Assembly: GCA_947499735.1 (NCBI GenBank)
Contig: CANMPP010000007.1
Coordinates: 45,291 to 109,290 of the forward strand
DNA from: an uncultured Pelagimonas sp.
GTDB taxonomy: Bacteria; Pseudomonadota; Alphaproteobacteria; Rhodobacterales; Rhodobacteraceae
DNA length: 64,000 nucleotides
Reading direction: 5' to 3'
Shown in pieces: positions 27,820-37,180 of this stretch (positions are counted from its first letter, which is position 1; every line of letters begins with the position of its first letter). Position numbers and translations under genes: made by a program. The notes under the pieces are model-generated. The model was not told the DNA's origin, searched no databases, and saw only the letters and a program-made list of their open reading frames with translations.

Positions 27820-28694
27820 TGCGCCCAGACTTGACACTTGATATTAAAAACTTGCGCCTGTCATTTCGCAGTTGGAGCGGTTCGACTGAAGTTCTGCATG
27901 GTATCGATCTAAGCGTTGCGCCGGGCGAACGTGTCGCCCTTGTTGGAGAAAGCGGATCGGGAAAATCCGTCACGTCGCGTATTGTTTTGGGCACCATGCA
28001 GGATGTGCGCCATGCCCGCGTCAGTGGACAGGTGACCTTTGAAGGCACAGACCTTGCAAAACTGGCAAGCGTAGAAAGACGCGCGCTGAGAGGTCGGGAG
28101 ATATCGATGATCTTCCAAGACCCAAGCTCGGCATTGAATCCAGTTTTTCGCATCGGCGATTTGTTTCATGAGGTTCTCAAACGCCGCCACCCTAAGATTT
28201 CCAAGGGCGAGGCCCGTCAGCGGGCTGCAGCCATATTGCAAGATGTGTCAATCGCAGACGCAGAGCGCGTTCTCAGCAGCTATTCCTTTCAATTGTCAGG
28301 TGGCATGAACCAGCGCGTGATGATTGCGATGGCGTTGATCAACGAACCACGCCTGTTGCTTGCAGACGAACCGGGTACAGCGCTCGATGTCACGGTTCAG
28401 GCACAAACGCTCTCGCTTATGCGCGATTTGGTGGAACAAAAAAGGACATCCGTTTTGTTCATTTCACACAATCTAGGAGTCGTGCGCGAATTTGCCGACA
28501 GGATTTATGTGATCTATCGCGGCAATATCGTTGAACACGGGCCAACAGCCGCGATCTTTGACGCGCCACAACACCCATACACGCAGGCCTTATTGTCAGC
28601 GATCCCACGCTTAACCGGCGGCGGCGTACCTGATATTGAAGAAAGGTCTCTTTCCTTCAACGACCCAATGATCAGCCATGGGACGGACATTTAA
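27816..28694 (+). CDS. ABC transporter ATPase, DppD type
   Basis: 292 aa. Walker [10 protein letters not shown]-loop [12 protein letters not shown], signature LSGGMNQR, Walker [13 protein letters not shown], and switch His in FISHNL. The C-terminal peptide-transporter extension ([14 protein letters not shown]) is present but short, and no cluster of Cys for an Fe-S site is seen. Works with the DppF-type ATPase that follows at a 1-bp overlap. Confidence 0.92.
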   Translation: MMRPDLTLDIKNLRLSFRSWSGSTEVLHGIDLSVAPGERVALVGESGSGKSVTSRIVLGTMQDVRHARVSGQVTFEGTDLAKLASVERRALRGREISMIFQDPSSALNPVFRIGDLFHEVLKRRHPKISKGEARQRAAAILQDVSIADAERVLSSYSFQLSGGMNQRVMIAMALINEPRLLLADEPGTALDVTVQAQTLSLMRDLVEQKRTSVLFISHNLGVVREFADRIYVIYRGNIVEHGPTAAIFDAPQHPYTQALLSAIPRLTGGGVPDIEERSLSFNDPMISHGTDI

Positions 28695-29503
28695 TGCCTG
28701 ATCCAATTCTTTCCATCCGCGCAGTTTCCAAAGAATTTCACGTCGGTAAATCGCGCGTACAGGCCATTGATGACGTGTCTTTAGATGTCTTCGAAGGCGA
28801 ATGTCTGGCCATTGTCGGCGAAAGCGGGTCTGGTAAGTCCACACTCGCAAATATGATCCTTGGCCTTGGCGCGCCGACCTCTGGTGCGATCAGATTTAAA
28901 AACGTAGAATTGCCTGCCAAACGCAGCAAATTACATCGACGCCAGATCCAATTGGTTCAGCAAAATCCGCTATCGGCGTTGAACCCAAGGCGATCCATTG
29001 GGGCCTCTCTCAGGCTGGCACTAGATGTTCATGGCCACGGTCAGCGGGCTGATCGACCTGACATGGTTGCGGCTTTGTTAAAGGAGGTTGGTTTAGATCC
29101 TGACATGGCCACACGTTCGCCTTCTGGCCTGTCTGGGGGGCAACGCCAGCGGATTGCGATTGCGCGCGCGCTCGCGTGTCAGTCACAGGTTGTTGTATTA
29201 GATGAACCGACTTCGGCGCTGGATGTCCTCGTTCAGGCACGTGTTCTACGGTTGCTTAATGCATTGCGAGCAAGCCGCAAACTGACATACATTTTCATCA
29301 CCCATGATCTGTCTGTGGTGCGCAATATTGCAGATCGCGTGGCTGTGTTTCAAAAGGGAAAACTGGTCGAAATCGCTCAGACCGAAACACTCTTCGCCAA
29401 TCCGACCTGTGATTACACAAGTACCTTGATTTCAGCGGTTCCCGTTGTGTCCCCAGAAGAAGTTGCCCTGCGAGATGCACTTGCCAATGTGAGGGTATTC
29501 TAA
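28694..29503 (+). CDS. ABC transporter ATPase, DppF type
   Basis: 269 aa. Walker [27 protein letters not shown], signature LSGGQRQRIAIARAL, Walker B VVVLDEPTSALD, FITHDLSVV, and a C-terminal CDYTSTLISAVP segment. Fifth transporter gene, overlapping the racemase-family gene by one base (TAATG). The transporter set is complete: one binding protein, two permeases and two ATPases. Confidence 0.92.
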   Translation: MPDPILSIRAVSKEFHVGKSRVQAIDDVSLDVFEGECLAIVGESGSGKSTLANMILGLGAPTSGAIRFKNVELPAKRSKLHRRQIQLVQQNPLSALNPRRSIGASLRLALDVHGHGQRADRPDMVAALLKEVGLDPDMATRSPSGLSGGQRQRIAIARALACQSQVVVLDEPTSALDVLVQARVLRLLNALRASRKLTYIFITHDLSVVRNIADRVAVFQKGKLVEIAQTETLFANPTCDYTSTLISAVPVVSPEEVALRDALANVRVF

Positions 29504-30552
29504 TGCGTGCCAGCAAAGTCATAACGGCCATCGAGGCGCATGCAGAAGGAGAAGGCGGGCGGGTGATCACCGCAGGAATGCCGCTTCTGAAAGGTGCGTC
29601 TGTCAAAGATAAAATGCTCTACATGGCTGAACATCACGACGATATTCGCACGCTCATGTTGCAAGAGCCGCGCGGGAATCCAGCGCTGTGTTGCAATGCC
29701 ATCGTGCCGCCCGGCCATCCCGATGCCGAAGCGGGATTTATCATTATGGAGCAGACCGAATACCCCCCCATGTCGGGAAGTAATGCGATCTGTGTTGTTA
29801 CCGTTCTTTTGGAAACCGGTGTGATCCCAATGGTAGAGCCGATCACCGAGTTGACGTTAGAAGCGCCGGCAGGGCTAATTAAGGTTCAGGCCTATTGCAA
29901 AAACGGCAAAGTCGAGCGTGTCAAATTTTTAAACGTTCCGGCCTTTGCAGTGCATTTGGATATTGTTCTTGATGTTGCGGGCTATGGAACAATCATGGCC
30001 GATATAGCCTGGGGCGGCATGTTTTATGTCATCGCTGATGCGCGGCAATTTGATCTTGGTTTGACGGCCGATGAAGGCGCCAAGATTGTGCAAGCCTGCG
30101 AGGCTATGCTGGCGGCCAGCCGTGAGCAATTTCCCGTGACACACCCACTGCATTCGGAATTCAGTGGCCCCACAATTTCGCAATTAACTGCACCGCCCGA
30201 TCAGCACGGTCTTGACGGAGTCAGCGCTGTGTCTGTGTCTGGTGGCGCATATAAACCGGGTGGCGTAACTGGCGCTTTAGATCGCTCTCCTTGCGGCACC
30301 GGCACCTGCGCGAAAATGGCAGTTCTTCATGCCAAAGGTCTTTTGGCAGAGGGACAAGACTACGTAAACGGCGGGCCTCTTAGAACGACGTTTACCGGGC
30401 GCATCGAAGACACAACCAAGGTCGGTCCGTATGACGCGATCATCCCAAGCTTATCTGGGCGCGGGTGGATATCTGGGATGAGCCAATATCTACTTGATCC
30501 CAGCGATCCTTTCCAAACCGGCTTTACGGTCGGAGATATATGGGCGAACTAA
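29503..30552 (+). CDS. Proline racemase-family enzyme, Ser/Cys type
   Basis: 349 aa. The two catalytic positions are visible: MSGSNAI, where racemases and 4-hydroxyproline epimerases usually have MCGH, and SPCGTGTCAKMA, which keeps the Cys. The Ser/Cys combination occurs in trans-3-hydroxy-L-proline dehydratases and in some 4-hydroxyproline epimerases, so simple proline racemase activity is unlikely. Encoded between the transporter and the second HyuB; a hydroxyproline-like or cyclic imino acid is the probable substrate (inference). Confidence 0.82.
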   Translation: MRASKVITAIEAHAEGEGGRVITAGMPLLKGASVKDKMLYMAEHHDDIRTLMLQEPRGNPALCCNAIVPPGHPDAEAGFIIMEQTEYPPMSGSNAICVVTVLLETGVIPMVEPITELTLEAPAGLIKVQAYCKNGKVERVKFLNVPAFAVHLDIVLDVAGYGTIMADIAWGGMFYVIADARQFDLGLTADEGAKIVQACEAMLAASREQFPVTHPLHSEFSGPTISQLTAPPDQHGLDGVSAVSVSGGAYKPGGVTGALDRSPCGTGTCAKMAVLHAKGLLAEGQDYVNGGPLRTTFTGRIEDTTKVGPYDAIIPSLSGRGWISGMSQYLLDPSDPFQTGFTVGDIWAN

Positions 30553-30553
30553 C

Positions 30554-32101
30554 ATGCAACATGATCCTTTTACAATTTCGGTTATTCAGGCTGGCCTAGA
30601 TAACGCTGCCGAAGAAATGTTTGCGGTCCTACGCAAAACAGCAATGAGTCCAATCATCTACGAAGTGCTCGATGTTGGGACCGGCGTGACGGATGCCCAG
30701 GGCCGCCTTGTCGCATCTGGTGCAGGCATTCCGACGTTTGTTGGTGTGTTAGATAAGGCGGTTAAAGCCATTATCGAACGCTATGACGGCACGCTGCAAG
30801 ATGGCGACATCTTTATCGTGAATGACCCAAACCATGGTGGTGTGACGCATCTAAATGACGTCGTTATTGCCAAGCCCGTGTTCTTTGAGGGCGCATGTGT
30901 GGCCTTTACTGCCTCGATTGGGCATTGGGGTGATATTGGGGGCAAGGTGCCGGGCTCTATTGCTGCCGATGCAACTGAAATTTTCGCCGAAGGTCTGCGT
31001 TTGCCGCCGGTTCGTTTGTTCAATGCGGGCGTTAAAAATCAAGCCGTCTTTGACATCATCGAGGTCAATTCCCGCCTTCCTGATTTCGTTTATGGAGATC
31101 TTTGGGCCCAAGTTGCAGCCAGCAAGAGCGCAGAACGTCAGATCCTGATACTGTATGAAAAATACGGAACCGCCACTGTTGAACAATCCATGTCAGAGGC
31201 ATTTGCGACAGGCCGTGCGCGCGCCTTATCAGGCCTGCAGACCGTTCCTTCTGGTGTCTATGAGATCGAAGAACAACAAGATAACGGAGAATTATGGCAC
31301 GCGACAATCCGTATTACGGATGAGATTTTTGAAGTCGATCTCAGCAACAATCCGGACGATACTGGAGGCCCATATAACACCAGTCGTGATGGCGCTGTGA
31401 TCGCCTGCCAGATGATTTTTAAAGCGCTGTGCGATCCTGCACGGTTCGCAAATGAAGGATCATTTTCGCCTTTGCGCGTTATCACCCGTGAGGGCACGAT
31501 TTTCCACGCAGGGCCCACCGCGCCGCAAGGATATTACTTTGAAAACCGCATTCGTTTGGCCGATATGCTGTGGCATTGCATGGCAAAGGCGTGCCCAGGA
31601 CGCCTGCCTGCCGGTTCGTTTTCGTCGGTTTTCGGTACAGTTTTGGCTGGCAAGCACCCAGACACTGGCAGGACATACACAATGGTCGAACCCCAAATGG
31701 GCGGTTGGGGCGCAACGGATGATCGCGACGGATTGGATGCCATGTTCTCAACCAATCACGGCAACACTTTCAATTGCCCTGTTGAAATTTGCGAGGCCCG
31801 CTATGGGTTTTCAGTGGTCCACAAGCGTTTGACGGATCGACCTGAAAATCCATCTGGCCGCACAGGTGGGCGCGGCGTCAGTGTCTGTTATGAACTGCGC
31901 GCAGATACCACCGTTTCGATCGGTTACACGCGTGCCAAAGAACCGGTCTGGTCTTTGAATGACCAGCCCTCCGGTGGAACGAATTCAATGATGATACGAC
32001 GCCAATCTGGCGAAAATGAATACCACCAATTTGCCAGCGGAATTCCATTGGCAGCAGGAGATCAAGTGTTGATCGAAACTGCAAACGGAGGGAATGCCTA
32101 G
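30554..32101 (+). CDS. hyuB: Hydantoinase B/oxoprolinase family protein (copy 2)
   Basis: 515 aa from the ATG at 30554, directly after the racemase-family gene. Same family marks as copy 1: NAAEEMFAVLRKTAMSPIIYEVLDVGTG, DIFIVNDPNHGGVTHLND, RLPDFVYGDLWA, and RTGGRGVS. It ends ...VLIETANGGNA and lacks the GxGDP-type C-terminal segment of copy 1. No HyuA is adjacent, so it may share the divergent operon's HyuA or act on a second substrate. Last gene of the transporter operon. Confidence 0.88.
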   Translation: MQHDPFTISVIQAGLDNAAEEMFAVLRKTAMSPIIYEVLDVGTGVTDAQGRLVASGAGIPTFVGVLDKAVKAIIERYDGTLQDGDIFIVNDPNHGGVTHLNDVVIAKPVFFEGACVAFTASIGHWGDIGGKVPGSIAADATEIFAEGLRLPPVRLFNAGVKNQAVFDIIEVNSRLPDFVYGDLWAQVAASKSAERQILILYEKYGTATVEQSMSEAFATGRARALSGLQTVPSGVYEIEEQQDNGELWHATIRITDEIFEVDLSNNPDDTGGPYNTSRDGAVIACQMIFKALCDPARFANEGSFSPLRVITREGTIFHAGPTAPQGYYFENRIRLADMLWHCMAKACPGRLPAGSFSSVFGTVLAGKHPDTGRTYTMVEPQMGGWGATDDRDGLDAMFSTNHGNTFNCPVEICEARYGFSVVHKRLTDRPENPSGRTGGRGVSVCYELRADTTVSIGYTRAKEPVWSLNDQPSGGTNSMMIRRQSGENEYHQFASGIPLAAGDQVLIETANGGNA

Positions 32102-32252
32102 GCTGAATCATCGGCTCTACGTGATAGGCATGCTTTGCCGCTTAACAAAATGAGCGGTGAGCATGTCTGATCATGTTTGACTAACATATGCGCAATCACC
32201 ACTGTCCGTCGTCAGGTTTTATAGAACTCAAAGTGTGCCGAACTAAACGAAA

Positions 32253-32480
32253 GTGCGGCAGCTCTATCACAAGGACAACTCTATCATCCGCCTGCGACAA
32301 ATACAGTCCGATCGCGTCTGGGTAATGGATTTTGCCAATAACAAACTGAGCAACGGACGCCCCTACAAAATGCTGACGGTGCTGGACGAATACACTCGTG
32401 CGGTACTTTGCGTGACGGTGCGGCCCAAGATGAAAGCAACCGATGTTCTGCACAGGCTGCTTCTGAAACCAGGTATGAGG
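32253..32480 (+). mobile_element. IS3-family OrfB (DDE transposase) remnant
   Basis: A fragment reads RLRQIQSDRVWVMDFANN...LSNGRPYKMLTVLDEYTRAVLCVTVRPKM, matching the start of the IS3-family rve domain with its first catalytic Asp (VMDF). It breaks off near 32480 before the second Asp. No intact element. The same strand upstream (32220-32250) carries a few more decayed codons. Confidence 0.75.
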
Positions 32481-33019
32481 AATGAGAGCCTGAATTGGGG
32501 CAGAAATGTTTGACGTTTGGGTCAGAATTGAATGAATGGGATGTTGGTATTCCTTGGGAACTTCATGGTGTTTGGGTTAAATTCATCTGACGATCCACAA
32601 TCATTTGCCGAATGTAGACGTAAGTTTCTTCTTTGAGCATGAATTTGCCTTTTTCGTTGGAGAATGTCCGATTTTTGGCGGATTTAGGGCCTGGTCTCTA
32701 CGTCTTCCGACTCAGATGCAGACCGAGAAGCCGTTGATTTAGTTGAAAAGAACGGCTCACAGTCACCGTCCGACCCTGGTAACCGTCGCTGCGTTGTGGC
32801 CCGTCAGAAGAGGCATTCGCTGCAAGCGCAAAATCGAGCACTGGACGAACTGGAAGTTTGCGGGCTTTCGCTGTGTTTGCGCTAAGGTCCGCTCCTAATC
32901 AAGCGTAGGATGCGATATTGAACAAAGTTAGAAGCAGACATCAGGTAGTCAACCTTACGACCTAAAAAGCTATTGCATAGACTGGCTGACTAACAAGGCG
33001 CTAAAGCTGGAGCTCACAA
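32481..33019. other. Non-coding, probably decayed mobile DNA
   Basis: No frame over about 60 codons with recognisable content. GC varies and short stretches look like transposase debris. No promoter or repeat stands out. Confidence 0.4.
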
Positions 33020-33400
33020 ATGCCGTTTAGAACCTATGCATTTAGGATTGGTCAGGACGCGTATCTCTTGGATGACGACGAGTGGGGCGAGATTGCGCCC
33101 CTCCTTGAGAACCGCATTGAATGGATCAAAAAGTACCGAAAGGAAAACGGTTGCTCGATTGAAGAAGCGCGCAAGGTTGAGCTAGTCGGGCAAATCGCGC
33201 TCGACAAATACGAAACTCTTACGGGCTTAAGGCTAAACCACCCAGATCAGCTTTGGGGGGTAAGAATGCAAGACTACGGCTCTCTTTGTCCGAAGTGTTT
33301 CTGTCCGTTTCGAGCCCCTAAAGCGAAGATGTGCGCCGAGTGTGGGTTCGAATTGCCAACTGGATTGCAAGCCGGCAGATTGGCGAAGCGCCGACACTAG
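33020..33400 (+). CDS. Hypothetical protein with C-terminal zinc ribbon
   Basis: 126 aa, ATG at 33020. Residues CPKCFCPFRAPKAKMCAECG form a CxxC...CxxC zinc ribbon near the C-terminus; the N-terminal part is helical (EWGEIAPLLENRIEWIKKYRKEN). I do not recognise a family. It stands alone between IS debris and rtcB. Confidence 0.5.
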   Translation: MPFRTYAFRIGQDAYLLDDDEWGEIAPLLENRIEWIKKYRKENGCSIEEARKVELVGQIALDKYETLTGLRLNHPDQLWGVRMQDYGSLCPKCFCPFRAPKAKMCAECGFELPTGLQAGRLAKRRH

Positions 33401-33601
33401 AAGCCTACATTCGTTCACGGCGCAGCATCGGTGATATTGGGCTCCAAGCCGACCTCAGATGCGTTGCAGCATTAAATCAACACGTTAGGTCTACCAGGTC
33501 AAGGGCGGCCCAGTCCCGACCTTCGACGAAAGGTCAAAATGCTGCAGGAGCAACCCGTAAAACAGCCATTGGTGAATCCCGCTTGAAAATCAGTGAAATG
33601 G

Positions 33602-33628
33602 ACCCGCCCGATTCATATCGAGCGGGGT
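33602..33628 (-). terminator. Hairpin after rtcB
   Basis: ACCCGCCCGAT-TCAT-ATCGAGCGGGGT (one mismatch, one bulge) lies 4 bp beyond the rtcB stop on its strand. Probable terminator, with only a weak U-tract. Confidence 0.45.
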
Positions 33629-33632
33629 TGTC

Positions 33633-35045
33633 TTAGCGGCGCCCTTTACGGCGTCGTTGGAAGCGGGGCAGTTCGCCAGCCATAATACATCCAAAGGGAT
33701 CGATCCAGTCTTCAAACTCAGCAAGTCCGAACTCCGCGATCTGCGTCTGGACAGCTACCGCAGGCTTATAGCTTGACGGTAGCTCTGATGCGTCCACCTT
33801 TCCAGCTAAGAACCGCACGTCGAGCCCCTTGGTTTCATCTGCCAAGGCCTCTTCAGGTGTCGTCGTCCCAAGGCGGCGCATATGCTCGGTGCGCGACCAG
33901 TTACGCCCAGCCCCATGAGGGCTGAAACCCAGAGCGTTGTCAGCATCGGATCCTTTTACGATTAAGATCGGCTCCGCCATGTTCAGCGGAATAATTGTTC
34001 GACCTGCGGGATCCGCATCGGTGGCAAAATCGGTCCATGCTGGGGTCGCCCCTTTGCCATGGAAGTATAGATCGCTCCGGCGGAAAACGAAATTATGCTC
34101 GTTCCAGAAACGGTCGGTCGCAGATGCCCCCACCGCTTCAACCGTCGCCTGATGGATTGAGTTGTGATTTGTCTTAGTCCACTTCCGAGTAATCTGAAGG
34201 GCGTCCCAATAGGCCGTGCCATCGTCCGTGTCCGCTGGAATCCAAGCGTTCTGCTTAAGTGTGCCCTTCGCGTGCTTGCGCCTATAGCGCTCTGCAACCT
34301 CCATGCCCGCCTTATAAAGCTTGGCCCCCGGACCGCGCGACCCGTGGTGCGTAATCAACATCGTGCGGCCCGTGGCTCGAGACGTCCCGACGAACAGGAA
34401 ATGGTTTCCATCGCCTTGGGTTCCCATGTGCTCCTGCGCCGCGCGGATGGTCTTGGCGCTGTTTAGGAACGGGTTTGCCCGGAACGCATCCAGCAGATCC
34501 AACGACACTGTGAACCGTTGACCCTGAGGTCGCCCTCCAGGTCCGAAATGCGTGATCGAAGCCGCTGCATCCAGAACCGCCTTCGGATCAGCATCGCCAA
34601 GGTCGCTAAGCATCAACGAACAGCAGATGTCGGCAGAGTGCATACCGGGGTGGATGGCGTTGCGCGCTGCGATAACACCGCCCACAGGGATCGTTCCGAC
34701 AGGTCCCGCGGGGCAGGCATCGGGCATGATCGCGCCTGCGACTACGGTTGGTGTACGCATCACCGCCTCCATCGTGCAGCGCACCTTTGCCAGGTTCGCT
34801 TCCTCATCCGGATCGGTTGGTTTCAAATTCACATGAAGCGGTATTGTGCCTGGGTCCTGCAATGGGAACTGGATGGGTGGCTTAGGCAGATCTTCTGTCA
34901 GTACACTGCGAATTTCCTTAGCGCTGCGGCCGCTGGCTAGAAGGTCGTTAGCACGCGCCAGCAACGCTGGGAATTGCGGGCCCGGTGTGTGACCCCATTC
35001 GGTCAGATCGTGACCAGTCAAAGGTGTCAAAATGTTCATCTTCAT
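33633..35045 (-). CDS. rtcB: RtcB-family RNA ligase
   Basis: 470 aa, ATG at 35045 with an AGGAT-type site (GAGAGGATATG) upstream. RtcB joins 2',3'-cyclic-phosphate or 3'-phosphate RNA ends to 5'-OH ends using GTP and Mn. Metal and GMP-binding motifs are visible: HPGMHSADICCSLM, GDGNHFLFVG, THHGSRGPGAKLY and FSPHGAGRNWSR, where the last His is the expected guanylylated residue. Longer than RtcB of E. coli (about 410 aa). No rtcA is adjacent. Divergent from rtcR, which likely controls it. Confidence 0.9.
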   Translation of the reverse strand: MKMNILTPLTGHDLTEWGHTPGPQFPALLARANDLLASGRSAKEIRSVLTEDLPKPPIQFPLQDPGTIPLHVNLKPTDPDEEANLAKVRCTMEAVMRTPTVVAGAIMPDACPAGPVGTIPVGGVIAARNAIHPGMHSADICCSLMLSDLGDADPKAVLDAAASITHFGPGGRPQGQRFTVSLDLLDAFRANPFLNSAKTIRAAQEHMGTQGDGNHFLFVGTSRATGRTMLITHHGSRGPGAKLYKAGMEVAERYRRKHAKGTLKQNAWIPADTDDGTAYWDALQITRKWTKTNHNSIHQATVEAVGASATDRFWNEHNFVFRRSDLYFHGKGATPAWTDFATDADPAGRTIIPLNMAEPILIVKGSDADNALGFSPHGAGRNWSRTEHMRRLGTTTPEEALADETKGLDVRFLAGKVDASELPSSYKPAVAVQTQIAEFGLAEFEDWIDPFGCIMAGELPRFQRRRKGRR

Positions 35046-35053
35046 ATCCTCTC

Positions 35054-35200
35054 GTCAATGCTCCCCATGTGGGGGTGACAGCGTGGCGGCCCAGGGATGG
35101 GCCCGGACCGCCGGTCTTCGGGATGCGGATCATCCGTTGCTTTCTGTCTTCTTCTCTTTGGTGGGACTGTTGTGGCAGATGTTTACCCCCATCCCGAAGA
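35054..35200 (-). ncRNA. Structured rtcB 5' leader, candidate regulatory RNA
   Basis: In rtcB-sense RNA three elements stack: an 11-bp perfect long-range stem (35190-35200 with 35115-35125, TCTTCGGGATG/CATCCCGAAGA) enclosing 64 nt; a GGGCCCATCCCTGGGCC stem near 35085-35105; and a CCCCACATGGGG stem near 35060-35075. Such structure right before an RNA-ligase gene suggests regulation or a substrate RNA. No named riboswitch recognised. Confidence 0.4.
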
Positions 35201-35314
35201 AAAAGTAGAAATTCGCACAACTAATTGATTTAAATGTGGAATTGCGGGGATTGCACGAAGCGACCTCACCAATTATGATAAATCAGGATTGTATCTTATA
35301 TATTTGGATCGGAT

Positions 35315-36880
35315 ATGCGAAACGTTGTTCTTGGGTTTCTAGGGACGCAGCTGGATCGTGGGGGGCGTCGCGGTTGGCGGCCAACCGTAGCTATTTGCCA
35401 AGAGCCGGGTTTCGAGATCGACCGCCTTGAATTGATCTATGACTACAAATTCAACCGCCTGGCCCATGATGTTATGGGTGAGATTGCCAAGGTCTCGCCA
35501 GATACTGAGGTACTGCTCCAGCGGATGGATCTGGAGGATCCATGGGATCTGCAGGAAGTCTACGGAAAGCTGTTCGACTTCGCTCAGAACTATGGGTTCG
35601 ACGAAGATCGAGAACGGTACCACATTCACCTGACCACCGGCACACATGTCGCCCAGATTTGTTGGTTCCTGTTGACCGAAAGCCGTCACATCCCTGCAGC
35701 GTTGATTCAAACGGGCCCGCCCCGCAAAGGACAGGATGAGGCAAGCACGTTCGACCTGATTGATCTTGATCTTAGCCGCTACGACGCGATCCAGAAACGG
35801 TTCGACCAGCAAACCAGAGAATACGGGAACCTTCTAAAAGGCGGAATTGAGACGCGGAATACCACATTTAATCAGATCATCGACCGCCTTGAACAGGTCG
35901 CCGAACGCTCCGATGCCCCCGTTTTGATCTTGGGCGAACCCGGCGTGGGGAAAACGCAGTTGGCACAGCGTATCTTTGAAATGAAACTACAACGGCGGCG
36001 CGTGAAGGGGCGACTGGTTCAAGTCAACTGCGCCACCCTGCGCAGCGAAATGGCATTTCCAACACTCTTCGGTCAACGCCGCAGCCATACAGGTCTGGCA
36101 GGAAGTGAGCGTGGCGGTCTGTTGCGGGAAGCAGATGGTGGCGTCCTGTTCTTGGATGAGATCGACATGCTGGGATTGGACGAGCAATCCTTGCTCCTAC
36201 ATGCTATTGAGACCGGGCGCTATTACCCGCTCGGCTCGGACGCCGAAGCAACCAGCCGGTTTCAGGTTATTGCTGCCGCAACGCAGGACCTGGGCGCATT
36301 GGTGGCCGAAGGCAAATTCCGCGCAGATTTATTTTCACGGCTGAATACATGGACATTTCGCCTCCCCCCTTTGCGTGACCGCCGCGAGGATGTGGAAGCC
36401 AATCTGCGCTATGAATTGCAACAGGCGGAGCGGAAACTGGGCAGTCGCATCGGATTCAATACCGACGCATCGGAGGCTTGGCTGCGTTTCGCCCGCGCGT
36501 CAGACACGTCATGGTTGGGAAATTTTCGGGACTTTAGTGGTACGATTCTGCGGCTTTGCACACTGGCACCGAGAGGGCGAATTACGCTGAGCCAAGTAAA
36601 TGAAGAGATCGAGACACTGAAACGTCGGTGGGACAGCGAGAAGAAGGACGGTGACACTGCGCTCGTCGCCGCGTTTGTTGACAAGGAAGTGGACCCTTTT
36701 GACGTGCCTCAACTGGCCCATGTGATACGAACCTGCCAAACCTCGACGACGCTAAGCGACGCAGGACGGAAACTCTATGTAGTCTCACGAAAACAGCGAA
36801 GCAGCGTGAATGATTCAGACCGTGTCCGAAAATACTTGGCTCGGTTTGACCTGACTTGGAATGATATTTTGAGTCGTTGA
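35315..36880 (+). CDS. rtcR: RtcR-like sigma54-type activator with CARF domain
   Basis: 521 aa, ATG at 35315. N-terminal CARF-type ligand domain (VVLGFLGTQLDRG...), starting with the family's typical strand and GTHVAQICWFLLTESR. AAA+ domain with Walker A GEPGVGKTQ (near 207) and Walker B GGVLFLDEID (near 275); C-terminal region with a possible short HTH. RtcR senses damaged RNA and drives rtcBA from a sigma54 promoter. The loop that should be GAFTGA reads RSHTGL here, so sigma54 contact may be altered. No convincing -24/-12 site was found in the rtcB-rtcR gap. Confidence 0.85.
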   Translation: MRNVVLGFLGTQLDRGGRRGWRPTVAICQEPGFEIDRLELIYDYKFNRLAHDVMGEIAKVSPDTEVLLQRMDLEDPWDLQEVYGKLFDFAQNYGFDEDRERYHIHLTTGTHVAQICWFLLTESRHIPAALIQTGPPRKGQDEASTFDLIDLDLSRYDAIQKRFDQQTREYGNLLKGGIETRNTTFNQIIDRLEQVAERSDAPVLILGEPGVGKTQLAQRIFEMKLQRRRVKGRLVQVNCATLRSEMAFPTLFGQRRSHTGLAGSERGGLLREADGGVLFLDEIDMLGLDEQSLLLHAIETGRYYPLGSDAEATSRFQVIAAATQDLGALVAEGKFRADLFSRLNTWTFRLPPLRDRREDVEANLRYELQQAERKLGSRIGFNTDASEAWLRFARASDTSWLGNFRDFSGTILRLCTLAPRGRITLSQVNEEIETLKRRWDSEKKDGDTALVAAFVDKEVDPFDVPQLAHVIRTCQTSTTLSDAGRKLYVVSRKQRSSVNDSDRVRKYLARFDLTWNDILSR

Positions 36881-37180
36881 CGTCCCTGAGCCGCCGTCTG
36901 TCACTTGCCTGGACGCTGCACCGCAGCTTACTGAAAGCTGCTGTTCAGTATGTCGCGCAGTATTTTGCCTGGCGGAAGGGCAGGGCTGCGGACGAGGCTG
37001 CAGATGCTATGAGAAACCTGCATGGTTGGTTTCAACCCAAAGCGAACAGTTACTTCTCTCGTGCGTGGGTGATTTCTAATTCGCAAAACTGCATCTTGAA
37101 ACCTAGATCAAGGTCAATCATAAAGATAACCTGTGAGAGACGCAAATTACCCCCGCAGCTTTTTGCAGGAAATCGTTATT
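36881..37180. other. Gap between rtcR and the SLATT gene
   Basis: No supported gene. A short open frame (36877-37188) has no recognisable domain and overlaps the rtcR stop. The 3' end carries AGGA at 37167-37170, the ribosome site of the SLATT gene. Confidence 0.4.

Noticed and set aside
33340..33360. tRNA T-loop-like GGGTTCGAATT
   Set aside because: Lies inside the zinc-ribbon gene and no cloverleaf can be drawn around it.
35046..35314. Sigma54 (-24/-12) promoter for rtcB
   Set aside because: Closest match (GG-N10-GC within 35171-35192 on the minus strand) lacks the TGGCAC and TTGC boxes.
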